DNA of 64,000 nt from Sipunculus nudus (lineage: Eukaryota > Annelida > Sipuncula > Golfingiida > Sipunculidae): positions 5,355,579 to 5,419,578 of the forward strand of contig CM049307.1 in NCBI GenBank assembly GCA_026874595.1, in the 5' to 3' direction. How positions within the stretch are numbered: position 1 is the stretch's first letter; the number at the start of each line of letters is the position of its first letter. The notes under the pieces are model-generated. The model did not search any database. It was not told the DNA's origin and was given only the letters and a program-made list of their open reading frames with translations. The translations under genes were made by a program, and so were the position numbers. This document shows, piece by piece, positions 1 through 12,639 of the stretch.

Positions 1-1544
1 GACTCTCTTTTCTTGGCATTTTCTTACTCTGGTTCATGGCAGTTCATATAGAATCCTCAAATCAGTAGTGGTTGATAGTCATGTGGATAGTCAGGAGCAC
101 TAGGTGCAGGCAGGTGCTCAAGGGGGAAGGGGTTCTGGGCTATGGCTCACTGGTGCTTCTTTGTACCAGTCCTCCCATTGATCTATAAGATTAGCGTTTA
201 CTGTGATGTAGAGTTCAGAGATCCATTTGCTAAGATTGGTTTTGGTGGCCTGATCTGTGTGAAGAATCCCATAAAAGATGGAAATTTCTTTAAGCCAGAA
301 CATATGATCACATGTTAATATCATGGAGAAAAAGCCTAATTGGTCATCATTGAAAAATTGGCAACCCATGACTATAAGTCATCTGAGCTATGGTCCTATA
401 GTGAAGGGATCTATCTCTCACGCTCTCTCTGTGGCACACTGGACACACATAGAAGATCTCAGCAGGTGAAGTAACACAAGGTTTATTTGTACAATCAGCA
501 GAGGAACTGGCAGACGCTCAGTTTCCAACTACATGGACCAAAACCTAACTGACTTGCTAATGCTATGCCCTGAGTATGTATCAACTACTACAGCTAATCA
601 ATTACCTTGACCCTTATGACCAATTAGAACTTAATTTGTAAGGACCAATCAAAGTTAATAAAAGGGGCCAGGCCAGTTTATGACTGACAGGCGATACTCA
701 TATGGGGAACAGATAATGCCCTGCAGGCAGATTACATAATAGGACCCCCACCGCCAGGTGAGGGTATGGTGCCTTATCAGAGCAAGCACTATAAAGACTG
801 AGGTAGATATGCCCTACTTTGATGAACTAATCTGGCTTAGCCAGCCTATGAATTTAATCAAGAAATATCTAGCTATGTTTATCCAAAGGATCCCCAGGGT
901 TACCTTTTGGATGCAGGTGTGCACACTAATCTTGTCAGGTGGTAAGGTGATGACACTTTAACCCCGCTGTAGCCCTGACTTGTCTATTGTAAGAATGTCT
1001 ATGTGCAATGGCCAAAAGTAACTGACATCACTAAGCTTGGTTTCTTATGACTTAAATAATGCTAAATATAAAATTATGCTGTAAAATCATAAATGCTATA
1101 CTAATCATGTGAAACTTAAAATATAAATTATGAAATATAATATTATATCAGTCAATATTCATATGAACAGTATATGCCATGCACACATAATTAAGTGCTA
1201 TATTGTTTTCAAATAATAATAAAATATGATAATATTTGAATCATTATTCCTATAAACAGTGGATGAACATGCACCCACAATTAGGCGTTATACTATCCTT
1301 AATTAGTAATCAACTGGAATGTATAATACACTAAGATATAAAGTCACTTTATAAACACTATGTCGGTTGACCATCCGTCTGTCTATATGTCCATTAACAG
1401 GGCATGTTTTGAAACTGTATGACCTACTGGTCATGGGAGGAAGGCAAATGTTGAACGAATAACCTTCTAGCATATGATACGGCTACTTGGGTTGTATGCT
1501 CCCCATGGAGCTCAGAAAAGCTAAAAGAATGAACCAGCCCAAAA
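1..1544. other. AT-rich stretch without an assignable gene
   Basis: No gene is recognised. The minus strand has an 83-codon open frame at 118-369 whose composition looks protein-like (many W, D, E, I), but no family is recognised and no neighbour supports it. Positions 369-402 resemble the 5' end of the HINE-C family seen complete at 51080 (shared GTAAGTCATC-like core followed by GAGCTAT). The rest, about 400-1540, is AT-rich and shows no structure I can name. Confidence 0.4.
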
Positions 1545-1652
1545 GACCAGGAAGGCAAAGTGTAAAGTGGGATGAGACTGACATCGTCAGTGATATCAGA
1601 CCAGAAAGGCAAAGTGTAAAGTGGGATGAGACTGACATCGTCGGTGATCTCA
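1545..1652. repeat. Two-copy 54-nt tandem repeat
   Basis: A 54-nt unit starting GACCAG is repeated twice in tandem at 1545 and 1599 with only a few substitutions. The core contains GGCAAAGTGTAAAGTGGGAT. It yields in-phase short open frames on the minus strand, which are a by-product of the repetition. Confidence 0.85.
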
Positions 1653-1736
1653 GACTATAAACCCCAACCTTTACCTTTACCTTTAAATTTTGCCATGGCA
1701 TGTTTTTTTTTCCTGTTCGAACTTTTGATATAATTT

Positions 1737-2171
1737 TCACAGCGATTTAACCTGTAAAATGTAAAATTGGTAAAAATGGTCCGGGAAGTAATATCTGAAG
1801 CAAGACACAATGATCCTTGAGATAATGGTGTTACAGGCTGTGAAATAGTTGGCGCATTCATATTCAACCCCTTTACAGGCCTGCCCAAATCTGCAGGATC
1901 TACCAGTTTTCCTGCTGCTCACTTGGATCAATTGGTGACCACCCGCCCTGATCAACCACCTGAGGATGCTGTTCCCTGTGCTGTCTGAATGCCTCACAAT
2001 TCCTCCAATATGTGGGCCACAACATTGCCAACATGGACCAACCTGGACTACTTGCAGGTTGCGACCTTGAAATGGCCGCCAGTTAGTACCAGCCATATTC
2101 CCAGACCCTTGCATACTACTGAGTAGATTGGCCTGCTGAGATTGGCCAACAATTTTACTACAGGGTGTTTC
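1737..2171 (-). pseudogene. Gag-like fragment with broken CCHC zinc knuckle
   Basis: On the minus strand an open frame around 2261-1737 holds a peptide with CWQCCGPH at about 2035-2010. A single-base frameshift just after this brings WRNC into register, giving a C-x2-C-x3-H-x4-C arrangement typical of retrotransposon gag zinc knuckles. The shifted frame then runs on through a Gln/Pro-rich tail to a stop. A second gag-like piece lies upstream on the same strand at 3819-3985, and a HINE-A copy sits between them. Best read as the end of an LTR-retrotransposon gag; the clade is not identifiable. The zinc-knuckle reading depends on the inferred frameshift. Confidence 0.4.
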
Positions 2172-2202
2172 TTTACAGTATGCACAACAATATACATATA
2201 AT

Positions 2203-3661
2203 TGTATCCGCCAAAACGAAGTTTTGCGGATACTATGTTTTTGACCGGGTTCCGCCGCCACCGCGTTCGTTTCCGGAGAACTCCTCTGAGACTACTGGAT
2301 GGATTTTTTCGAAACTTACATCAATTATCGGGTCACATGTGAACTGGTGCCTAACCAAATGGCCTTGACCTCTGACCTTTTCTCTCTGCCCAGCGTCCGT
2401 TTGTGCGTCTCTTTCCACACATAAACCCATATATCTCGGGAACTGTTTGACCGATCAGGAAAAAAATTTTGTACAAATGTAGCCCTTGGTTAGCTTTAAA
2501 ACACACACAAAAAATGGTGGCACCTCCTGCAGCCATTTTGGCACAGTGTCCATCTGTTCATCTGCCTTGGGTTAAAATCACTTGTATCTCTGCAGTGGTT
2601 TTACTAATTCACCTGAAATTCGGCATGCATATACATCCTAAATAGCTTTCTTGATTTTATGACAGGTGGCGCCACCTAGATTCATGTTCATGCTGCAGAT
2701 ATCCAAGCTCATATCTCGGGAACTGTTCGACCAATCAGGAAAAAATTTTTTTACACAAATGTAGCCCTTGGATGGCTTTATAACATACACAAAAATGGTG
2801 GCGCCACCTGCAGCCATTTTTGCACAGCGTCCATCTGTTTGTCTGCCTTGGGTTAAAATCACTCATATCTCTGCAGTGGTTTGACCAAATTACCTGAAAT
2901 TCGGCATGCGTATACACCCCGCATAGCTTTCTTGATTTTATGACATGTGTCCTATCTACATTCATGTTGATGCTGTAGACATCCATGTTTATATCTCTGG
3001 ACTGGTTCGACCAATCAGGAAAAATTTTTTACACAAATGTAGCTCTTGGACAGCTTTATAACATACACAAAAATGGTGGCGCCACCTGCAGCCATTTTTG
3101 CACAGTGTCCATCTGTTTGTCTGCCTTGGGTTAAAATCACTCATATCTCTGCAGTGATTTGACCAAATTACCTGTAATTCGGCATGCTTATACATCCTGG
3201 ATAGCTTTCTTGATTTTATAACTGATGGCGCCAGCTTCATTCACGTTCTCGCTGCATACATTAATGCTTATATCCCTGGACTCATTTGACCAATCAGGAA
3301 AAAGTTTTTACACAAATGTAGCCCTTGGATAGCTTTATAACATACACAAAAATGGTGGCCCCACCTGCAGCCATTTTTGCACAGCGTCCATCTGTTTGTC
3401 TGCTGTGGAATAGAATCACTCATATCTCTGCACTGGTTTGACTTTTCAACCTGAAATTTCGCATGTGTATACATCTTGGATAGTTTCTCGTTCAAATAAT
3501 AGGTGGCGCCACCTACAATCATGTTTACATGGCAGACATCCATTCTAATGTGTTACACATGTGACTATTTCCCCTTGCCACTCAATCCATGCCTCACTTA
3601 ACCCGTCCTACTCTGATTTTGGCGGATACACGTAGTCGCTTGTCGACTACCCGTATTCTAG
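2203..3661 (+). mobile_element. HINE-A copy 1: Helentron-type non-autonomous element, complete
   Basis: The left end is a fold-back: GTATCCGCCAAAAC, a short loop, then GTTTTGCGGATAC. Near the right end the same sequence occurs inverted (TTTTGGCGGATAC, about 3618-3630), followed by a hairpin GTAGTC...GACTAC (3633-3650) and the terminus CTAG before TT. This asymmetric inverted-repeat plus 3' hairpin plus CTAG|TT layout is that of Helentron-derived non-autonomous elements. The interior is about four tandem units of ~277 nt. Each unit carries the palindrome AGGTGGCGCCACCT or a variant twice (exact or near exact at 2664, 2797, 3075, 3501). It contains no credible gene; the repeated ~80-codon minus-strand frames follow the repeat units. 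A reverse copy lies at 45551-46957. Confidence 0.8.
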
Positions 3662-3818
3662 TTCTTTACTGGTTTTTTGAAACACCTAATACCTGGTCTG
3701 GGTCTCTATGCACAGCAGCATCTTCAACACTTAGTTCAGCTCAGGCAACCCCACTGGTGCAGTCAAATATAACCTGAGCTTCCTCCTGGTCCCCATGGCC
3801 CATTTGGCCATAGTAAAG

Positions 3819-4028
3819 TTAAACATCTCTTATCAATTCAGTTAAGTCCTCAGGACCTGAAAACCTACACAGCCTTACCATTGGTGCTGACTTGATTCTT
3901 AAGTTCTGAATAGCTGCTGCCATGGCATCAGCCATGGCTCTTGCTACCTCTGCAGCATCAGCCATATCAACAAATATTAAACTGTACCCTATTAATTGAA
4001 GCGACACCAATAAAAGGTTTGTATACAA
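3819..4028 (-). pseudogene. Possible gag N-terminal fragment
   Basis: A 69-codon minus-strand frame includes an Ala-rich helix-like stretch (ADAAEVARAMADAMAAAI) followed by a segment ending RLCRFSGPEDLTELI. The latter resembles the start of the capsid region of Ty3/Gypsy gag proteins (x-FxG-PEDL). It lies upstream, on the same strand, of the CCHC remnant at 1737-2171, from which it is separated by the inserted HINE-A copy and about 160 nt. An origin as the front of the same gag gene is an inference. Confidence 0.35.
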
Positions 4029-5636
4029 TATAAATAAAATTAAAAAGCAGTGCCACTGGCCTCAGTTAACAATCTGGTTCTAGAACAGACTACACAGTAG
4101 CATGTCAATCAATTCATGTATGTAATGCTGTTAAAAATATGCCTGAAATCTCATCAGCACTGGATTTTTAATTGGAGATACTCCAAATCATTGAACTTTA
4201 GTCTTGACATGAGCTAAATACCATCACACTGTATGCTGACATCATTTACAGTATGCACAACAATATATTCATATTATTCAGTAGTATTGGAGACAAGGTG
4301 TTACAATAAAAATCCACTCTCAATAAGTTTTGATCTGCTCAAGGTTTTTTTTTGTTTAGTCTTTAGAATTTTAACGTCAGTTGAACAAAACTAAACGTTT
4401 TTATACATGATAAAAACAATATTAATCATTCCACATGTACAACCTATTGATACAAAGTCCCACAAAGTTAATGTTTCGATAAAAATGTCAAATGATAAGG
4501 GAAAAGCATGATATTAACAGATTTATATTGCTAAACAAGTAAAAGCACTTCCTAACAAAGGAAATTGTATGATTTTATCTTCTTGGAAGAAATGTCCAAG
4601 CGGCTGCAGCTCAAAATTGGTAAGTTTCTATTGAAAATTATAAAAAAAAACATTTTTGATGCTGGGGTTTAAAATTGATGCGGGCGGTGCCTGGGAACCA
4701 TACCTTTTATTTTTTTTGGCCTTAAGACCATCTCAAACAGATGTTTGCATGTATAACCTCATCACAAGTCGACAATGTCCTTCACAGCAAAACTTCTGAT
4801 CATCACTGACATCAGTGGAAGCTGTCACCGGTGAATCAGGGTCCACACAGCAACACAGTTTACTACATAACCTCCTCACACTGAGACAGAGACCCACACG
4901 GTTTGCTGATTTACTCTACTGTTCATCAGTACAACTGTCACTTGTGTATAATGCCGGTACATGAAACGACTTGAACAGCAGCATGTTACTGAAATTTCAG
5001 TACATTAAGACAAGTCCCACATCGCTGGAACTTTCTCTGAATGGCTGACATCTTGAATGTTCATCAGCTCAAACAGTGGCAATTACATATTGCCTCATTA
5101 TATTTAGACAAGTCTTACAACTTGGCACAGCCACAAGTAACTTCTTATCATCAGCTGAAACTGACACTAATAGTATATTGCTGCTCATTACTCAATAGCT
5201 AAATTGCAATTCTTACAGCTGCATTATTATGGGCTCAACATTGATTAGTCTATGAGAAAATTGCAAATAAGGGTCCACTCAATCAGTATGTGAAATTTGT
5301 CCAAATAAATCACAAGGAAGACGGTACCTGGTTTTCAGGTTGCTGCGCATTTGCACCTCACCAAGCCAAGACAAAAGCAACATTGCGAGATAAACAGCAG
5401 TGATTAACATTCCATCCTACTGACTGCGCTACAAATATGTCATGGTTTCATTATTTTAAATTGGTGGATGATAATAAAGGCCCATAAACATGCTTTATTC
5501 TTCAATACAATAAAATCTCAGTGGCTCTGTCCCGCACTCTCTCTCCTCTCTCCACTTTTGGTCCCTCCACTCTCCCCACAACTCTATATAAAGGGATTGT
5601 GCAAGCACTCTTCTAACAACTGGTATATTATGATTT
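4029..5636. other. AT-rich stretch, no gene seen
   Basis: No coding frame or family is recognised in either strand. A 23-nt sequence (TTTACAGTATGCACAACAAT and three further bases) at 4245-4267 is an exact direct copy of 2172-2194, so this stretch may belong to the same old retroelement as the gag remnants. The rest is AT-rich and unremarkable. Confidence 0.4.
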
Positions 5637-7855
5637 TTAGAGAACCTGTGAGCTTATGTGATGGTGCAGCGTCGTGCGTCGTCTGTACGTTAACCATAGC
5701 TATCTCAAAAACGCCAGGAGCTAGCATCACCAAATTTTTTGCAAATAATCAGTCATCCAAAAAACTATATCGGATTTTATTTTTTTTCTAACTGCATTTT
5801 CTTAGATTTTATAGGGAAAAAGCTAAAAAAGCTTTAAAAATCTTCTTCTCCAAAACTGTCCAGCCAAATTGTCCAATATTTCACAGAAATGATCCCTGGA
5901 ACAATCTTTCTCAAGTTTGTTCGAATGGTTCCAGTTCGGAGATTTTTGGCAGAGTTACAGGAGGTTGAACTTTGTTAACTGTGCAAAAAAGCATATTAAA
6001 ATTTAAATCTCAGAAATGGCTGGAGCTATCATCACCAAATTTTATGCCAATGTTGATCACATAGGTCATATCTGAAATTGAGGTATTGGTGGTGCCACCT
6101 GCATTGGCCTTTTTTGTACAGGGTCATCAGAGCCTGTATCACACTGAGGGCTACAAAAAACTTCTCCTCTGAAACCATATGGCCAAAATGTTTAATATCG
6201 CACAGAAATGATCCTAGGGTAGAGCTTTCTGAAGTTTGTTCAAATGGTCTCTTTTCAGTGACTTTTGGCTAAGTTTTGGGAAGCTGAATTTAGTCATATG
6301 CCATTACAGCCCATTTTAGCTCAGAGGCTACAAAGATCTTCTTCTCAAAAACCACTGGGCCAAATTCTTAAATCTCACACATTAATTATCCTTAGATGTT
6401 GATAATTCAAGTTTGTTCAAATGGTTTTGGTTCAGTGCTTTTTGGCTGAGTTACGGGAAGCTGAACTTAGCCAGTTTGCTGTATCTTCCTATATGAGTTA
6501 TAAACCTGTGAAACGTTTTTTCAACTGATGCCACTGAAGCCTGTTAAATATTTTACAAGAATAATCCCTACAATAATTCTTAAAATAATTGTCATTAATG
6601 GTTCCTCATGAATGATTTTTGGCTGAATTATGGAGATTGAATTGAGTCATTTTACCATATATGTTGGCTGTGTTATGCTGTTACATCTAGCCTGGCACCA
6701 GTTTATCAGCATCTATTACATCATGCCACTAGACATTTAGATTTCAGTTTATCTTTGGTTAATATTGACAAGAAAGTTTTTTAAAAGCTTTTAAAAAAGT
6801 TAGAATTATGATATTAGTTATTCATCATACCAGGCAATGTTACAATCATGGATATTCAGCTCTCTGTGGCTATATAAAGACAGCTGTACGTGGATCATAA
6901 ATTATTGGTATCCCTACTCAACTTAATTCAAGAATTTGCCATCAATGAGATATATCTGTATTTTAATTTTGCATTCAGTATGCATCCGTAATAATTTTAC
7001 ATATATTCCGGATTTCTTTTTTTTATAAAAGTCAGCTGAAAAGCATTTTGTATTGGGAAAATAAATTTCAAAGTTATTTCAAGTAGGGACCACTTTTGTG
7101 TACAGATGGCAGCACTTGGTTTACCATTGGCAGATTGCCAGTGCCTTGATGTTGGCCATTAGCCAAGATGATGTCAGCTCTATAAATAGTTTTGGCACAG
7201 TGCCAGGATTGGAAGAAGTGCAGCCAGGTAGAGGTCAAGAGTTCACTCAGTGCAGTAGCTGCATTCTATTTATAGCTTTAGAAGACTCCTCACTGCATCA
7301 TATTTGGCACCAAAGTTCAGCATGAATCTATTTATAGCTTTGGCAGACTGCCAACTGTGTCAGATTATGCAATAGGTCAACAGTTCACTCAGTCTAGTCA
7401 GGTGCAGGTCAAGAGTTCACTCAGTGCAGTAGCTTGAGGCAGCAATTTGTTACAGGCCACGCGGGGGCAACTGTCTTACTCAACTTAGCCTTGTCAGCCC
7501 AGTGCTTCAAACTCTGGGGAAGTTTGATGTATTGAACTGATATTTTGACCTGTCTATGCGTCTTTGATGGTATTCTTATTTACAAGACAGGTGGTGCCAC
7601 CTACATTGACTTTTGCAGTGTATGTGCCTGCTTATTTCTACAGAGGAATTTGATACATCAGCCTAAAATTGGGCATGTTTATACATATCGGGTAGCTTTA
7701 TAATGTACAAGACTGATGGGGCCACCTACAATAATTTTTGCACAGTGTATGTCCCTGCTTATTTCACAGGAGGGGTTTGACATATCAGTCTGACATTGGG
7801 CATATTTATATAACTCTTCGTTGTATATAAGACTGGTGGTGCCAGTTACAATCAT

Positions 7856-7975
7856 TGTATCTGCGAAAACAGAGTTTTGCGGATACTATGTTTTCAGTCG
7901 GACGCCGACGCTGCCGCAATCGCCGCATAGGTTTCCGGAGAACTCCTCTATAACCACTGGGCAGAATTTTTAACG
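7856..7975 (+). mobile_element. HINE-A 5'-end fragment
   Basis: Begins ATTGTATCTGCG, then AAAAC...GTTTTGCGGATAC, the same fold-back terminus as the complete HINE-A at 2203. It continues with a GACGCCGACG-rich segment that corresponds to the GGGTTCCGCC segment of the full copy. Similarity stops after about 120 nt, where another family's start module follows. Confidence 0.65.
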
Positions 7976-10365
7976 AACCTTTTAGCTTCTGCGATGGTGT
8001 GGCGTCGTCCAGCGTCCGTCGGCCGTCAGCCGTTGTCCGTTGTCTGTATGTTAACCCATTCTATCTTGAAAACAGCAAGAGTTAGCATTACAAAATTTTA
8101 TGCAAAAAATTAGTCATCTAAAAAACTCCATCGGATTCTGCTTATTTTTTGGCTAACTGCATTTTCTTAGATTTTATAGGGGAAAAGCTTAAAAACCTTT
8201 AAAAATCTTCTTCTCTGAAACTGTTCTGCCAAATTGTCCAATATTTCACAGAAATGATCCCTGGAACAATCTCTCTCAAGTTTGTTCAAATTGTTTAAGT
8301 TTGGTGATTTTTGGCTGAGTTACAAGAAGTTAAACTTAGTCATCTGTCCAAAAAAGCATACTTAAATTACAATCTCAGAAACTGCTGGAGCTATCATCAC
8401 CAAATTTTATGGGAATGTTTGCCACATGAGTCATATCTGAAATTTAGGTATTGGTGGCTCCACCTGCATCAGCCTTTTTTGTACAGGGGTCATCAGTGCC
8501 CTTATCATACTAAGGGCTACAAAAAACTTCTTCTCTGAAACCATAAGGCCAAATTGTTTAATATCGCACAGAAATGATCTTAGGGTACTGCTTTCTGAAT
8601 TTTGTTCAAATGGTCTCAGTTCAGTGACTTTTGGCTAAGTTATGGGAAGCTGAATTTAGCCATATGCCATGACAGCCCATTTAGCTCAGTGGCTATAAAG
8701 ATCTTCTTCTCAAAAACCACTGGGCCAAATTCTTAAACCTCACACATTAATTATCCTTAGATGTTCAAGTTTGTTCAAATGGTTTTGGTTCAGTGATTTT
8801 TGGCCGAATTATGAGAAGCTTAACTTAGCCATTTTTCTGTATTTTCCTATAAGAGTTATAAACCTGCAAAACATTTTTGAAGGACACAACTGAGGCTAAT
8901 TTGTTTAATATTTTACAACGACTTGAGCTAGCATAATGAAATTTAATGTAAAAAATTAGCCATCTGAAAAACTCTGCATTTTCTTAGATTTTATTGAGAA
9001 AAAGCTAAAAAATTGTTTAAAATCTTCTCCTCCAAAACTGTCAAGCCAAATTGTTCAATATTTCACAGAAATAATCTCTTATACCATTCATCTCAAGTTT
9101 GTTCAAATGGTTAAATATGGGTGAATTTTGTCCGAGTTACAGGAAGTTGAACTTAGTCATCTGTCTTAAAAAGCATACTAAAATGACAATCTCAGAAACG
9201 GCCGGAGCTTTCATCACCAAATTTTATGCCAGTGTTGGTCACATGAGTCATATATGAAATTCAGGTATTGGTGGCGCAACCTGCCTTGACCTTTTTTTGA
9301 ACTGGGGTCATTGGACATCTGTATATTATCCCATAATTTCTCAGGAATAGCAGAAGCTACCATCCCCAGATTTTATGCAGTAATCTCTCACATATCAAAT
9401 GTTGTGGGATTCAGCTTATTTTTTTGTTATCTGCATTTACTTAAATTTTATAGGGAAAAGGCTGAAAAACCTTTAAAAATCTTCTACTTGTAAACAGTCC
9501 AGCCAAATTGTTCAATATTTTACAGAAATGATCCCAGAGGCAAGCCTTCTCAGGTTTGTTCAAATGGTTTGCATTTGATGAATTACACAAATTTGAACTT
9601 AGTTATTTGGCCAAATAAGCATACTGACATAGTAATCTCAGAAATGACAGAACCTAGCATTACCAAGTATTGTGCAAATGTTGGTCACATGACTCATATA
9701 TGAAGTTGCAGATTTCGTGTTGCCACCTACATTGACCTGGTTTTTATTTGCAAAAACCTCATAATTTTAACCTCTTTCAGCTGATAATGTTCATGATGAA
9801 ACTGTCAAGTTGAATCGTTCAGTTTTTCAAAAGAATTATCCTAGGACATGGTTCTTTCAATCATATAAGAATATATTGAGTTTGTTGATTTTTGGTTTAG
9901 TCTTGAAAAGCTTAAGTTGGTCTTATAGCCATTATTATGTCTATTTCAAACTAAGGACTGCAATAGTGTTCTTCTACAAAATTGTTGTTTCAATTATAAC
10001 TTCTGTGACATTGCACAAAAATTATTCTTAGGTAGCCTTTGTTCAAGTTTACTTGAATGATTTTTGGCAGAATTATTGGACCTTTAGCAATGAAAGAACT
10101 GCATCTTTTATTATTAAAGATATTTTTGGTAAAAAGTTCATGAATATGTCAGTTTGAAAAAAAAAGCATTTCAGCCAAAGTCTTTCAGTATGTGTAAACA
10201 GATTTACCAACAGGCAAAGATTGTGTCTGTATCATTAAATATGTTGAAAAACTGCCAACTGTTTCAGATTTTGCAACAGATCAAGAGTTCATTCAGTGCA
10301 GCCAGATATAGGTCATGAGTTCAGTCAGTGCAGCCAAGCACAAGGCTTGTGATCACTGCATTGGT

Positions 10366-10462
10366 GTCATGTGAACTCCTCATTGCCAGCATGTGATCAC
10401 CTCATGGGTAGCATGTGATCATCTCATGAGTATCATGTGATCACTTCATGGGTGTCATGCCC
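10366..10462. repeat. Short tandem repeat, ~25-nt unit
   Basis: Four consecutive imperfect units built on GCATGTGATCACCTCATGGG. The palindrome TGTGATCACxT recurs in each. It lies inside the Helentron-like mosaic. Confidence 0.75.
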
Positions 10463-11421
10463 CTCAGGGCTGCATGTGGAGCCAATCTGTGAGCTTATGC
10501 AATGATGTGGCTACTATTTCAGATTTGGCAACAGGCCAAAGGTCAGTCTGGATCTAATTATAGCTTCGGCAGACTGCCAACTGTATCAGATTAGGTAACA
10601 GGTCAAGAGTTCACTCAGTGCAGCTAGGTACAGGTCAAAAGTTCACTCAGCCTAGCTAGTTCACTCAGTGCAGTAGCTGCATTCTATTTATAGTGTTGGC
10701 AGACTGCCCACTGTGTCAGATTATGCAACAGGTCAAGAGTTCACTCAGTGCAGCCAGGTACAGGTCAAAAGTTCACTCAGTCTAGCCAGGTGAAAGTCGT
10801 GAGTTCACTTAGTGCAGTAGCCTGAGCTAGCAATTTTTCACAGTTCACTTGGGGCAACTGCCTTTCTCACCTAAGCCTGGTCAGCCCCATGCATCAGACT
10901 CAAGGTAAGTCTGATGTATTGGCCTGATATATTTGCCTGTCTGTGATGGCTTTCTTGTTCACAAGACAGGTGTCGCCACCTTCAATGACTTTTGCACAGT
11001 GTATGTGCCTCCTTATTTCTACAGAGGAATTTGATATAATCAGCCTGAAATTGGGCATATTTATACATATCCAATAGCTTTGTCATATACAAGACTGGTG
11101 GTGCCACCTACAATAATTTTTGCACAGTGTTTCCCTGCTTATTTCTCAGGAGGGGTTTGATATATCACCTGAAATTGGGCATATGTATATATCTCTGAAA
11201 GCTTTGTTGTATACAAAACTGGTGGTGCCAGCTGCAATCATTTTTGTGTTGTGTGCACCCATATGAGAATTTCAGCAGTGATGTTTGTGTAATTGTTTCT
11301 TATTCAAAATGTTTAGTACTTGCATTGTTCATATACATGAAAAGTAATGGTCCAGTATTGAAGAATTATACCTGGTATATTTCCCAATGCACAGGTTTGC
11401 ATTAGGCCTGTAGGCCTTGTT

Positions 11422-12632
11422 TAAAAATTCGGAATTATGATCGGTCACATGTAAACTGCTGCGCCCTCATTTTTGGATGACCTCTGACCTTTCCTCTCTG
11501 CCCAGCATCCATTTGTGCGTCTGTTTCCACACATACACCCACATATCTCGGGAACCGTTTGACCGATAAGGCTAAAGATTTTGCACAAATGTAGCCCTTG
11601 GAAAGCTTTATAACATACACTAAAAATGGTGGCGCCACCTGCAACCATTTTTGCACAGTGTCCATCTGTTCATCTGCCTTGGGATTAAAACCCATATATC
11701 TCTGCATTGGTTGGACTTATCAATCTGAAATTTTGCATGTTTATACATCCTGGACAGCTTTCTTGATTTTATGACAGGTGGTGCCACCTACATTCACGTT
11801 TAAGCTGCAGACATCTAAGCTCATATTTGGGGAACCATTTGACCAGTTTGGCCAAAATTTTGCATGTGTATAGATCTTCCATAGCTCTTTATTTTACGCA
11901 AAACTGGTGGTGCCACCTGCAACCATTTTTCACAGCGTCCATCTGTTCATCTGCCTTGGAATAAAATCACTCATATCTCGGCAGTGGTTTGACTTATCCA
12001 CCTGATATTTTGCAGGTTTATACATCCTTGACGGCTTTCATGATTTTATGACAGGTGGCGCCACCTACATTCAAATTTACGCTGCAGACATCCAAGCTCA
12101 TATCTCAGGAACAATTTGACTGATTGGGCATAAATTTTGAATGTTTATAGATCTCACATAGCTCTTTATCATACGCAAAAGTGGTGGCACCACCTGCAAA
12201 CAATTTTGCACAGCGTCCGTCTGTTTGTTTGCGGTGGGATAAAATCACTCATATCTCGGCAGTAGTTTGACATATCTGCCTAAAATTTTGCAGGTTTATA
12301 CATCTTGGATAGCTTTCTGGATTTTGTGGCAGGTGGCGCCACCTACATTTATGTATAGGCTGCAGACAATCAGGCTTATATCTCAGGACTGGTTTGACAT
12401 ATCCTCCTGAAATTTTGCATGTTTATAGATCTCACATAGCTCTTAATCATACACAAAACTGGTGGTGCCACCTGCCACCATTTTTGAACAGCGTCCGTTT
12501 AGTGTTTAGTACTTGCATTGATCATATACATGTTACACAAGTTCTTGAAAAGTAATGGTCCAGCATTGAAGCATTATACCTGGTGAAATCTCGTTGCACA
12601 GGTTAGCATTAGGCCTGTAGGCCTTGTTCAGT
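11422..12632 (+). mobile_element. Chimeric HINE-A interior with AGGCCT-hairpin 3' end
   Basis: The interior repeats of HINE-A (TATATCTCGGGAAC, GGTGGCGCCACCT, CACAGTGTCCATCTG) run in the plus orientation from about 11440 to 12500, without the GTATCCGCC terminus. They then switch to a 3' module beginning GTTTAGTACTTGCATTG and ending AGGCCTGTAGGCCT (12611-12624) plus TGTT. The same ~135-nt 3' module ends the preceding block at 11421. The arrangement suggests a swap of 3' ends between families. No gene is present. Confidence 0.6.
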
Positions 12633-12639
12633 ATTCTGA

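Larger units (their letters stand above)
5637..11421 (+). repeat. Mosaic of diverged Helentron-like repeats with GTGAGCTTATG start
   Basis: The block starts with a module (CTGTGAGCTTATG, then a GTCGTC/GTCTGTACGTTAAC segment) that recurs at about 7975, 10486 and 18925. It is followed by repeated ~330-nt units containing ATCACCAAATTTTATG and GGTATTGGTGG.GCCACCTGC. A HINE-A left end is embedded at 7856-7975, and CAGTGCAGCCAGGTACAGGT repeats occur at 7200-7440 and 10270-10800. The block ends at 11404-11421 with AGGCCTGTAGGCCT (a 6-bp stem) and TTGTT, which looks like a Helentron-type 3' hairpin end. No protein-coding region is supported. Boundaries inside the block are uncertain because units are nested and diverged. 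Confidence 0.6.

Noticed and set aside
118-369. 83-codon minus-strand frame as a gene
   Set aside because: No family match, no splice partners or neighbours; left as an unassigned frame.
2233-3543. Repeated 60-90-codon minus-strand frames of similar sequence in HINE-A
   Set aside because: They recur because the DNA units recur, differ by frame and length between units, and show no protein family. Treated as non-coding.
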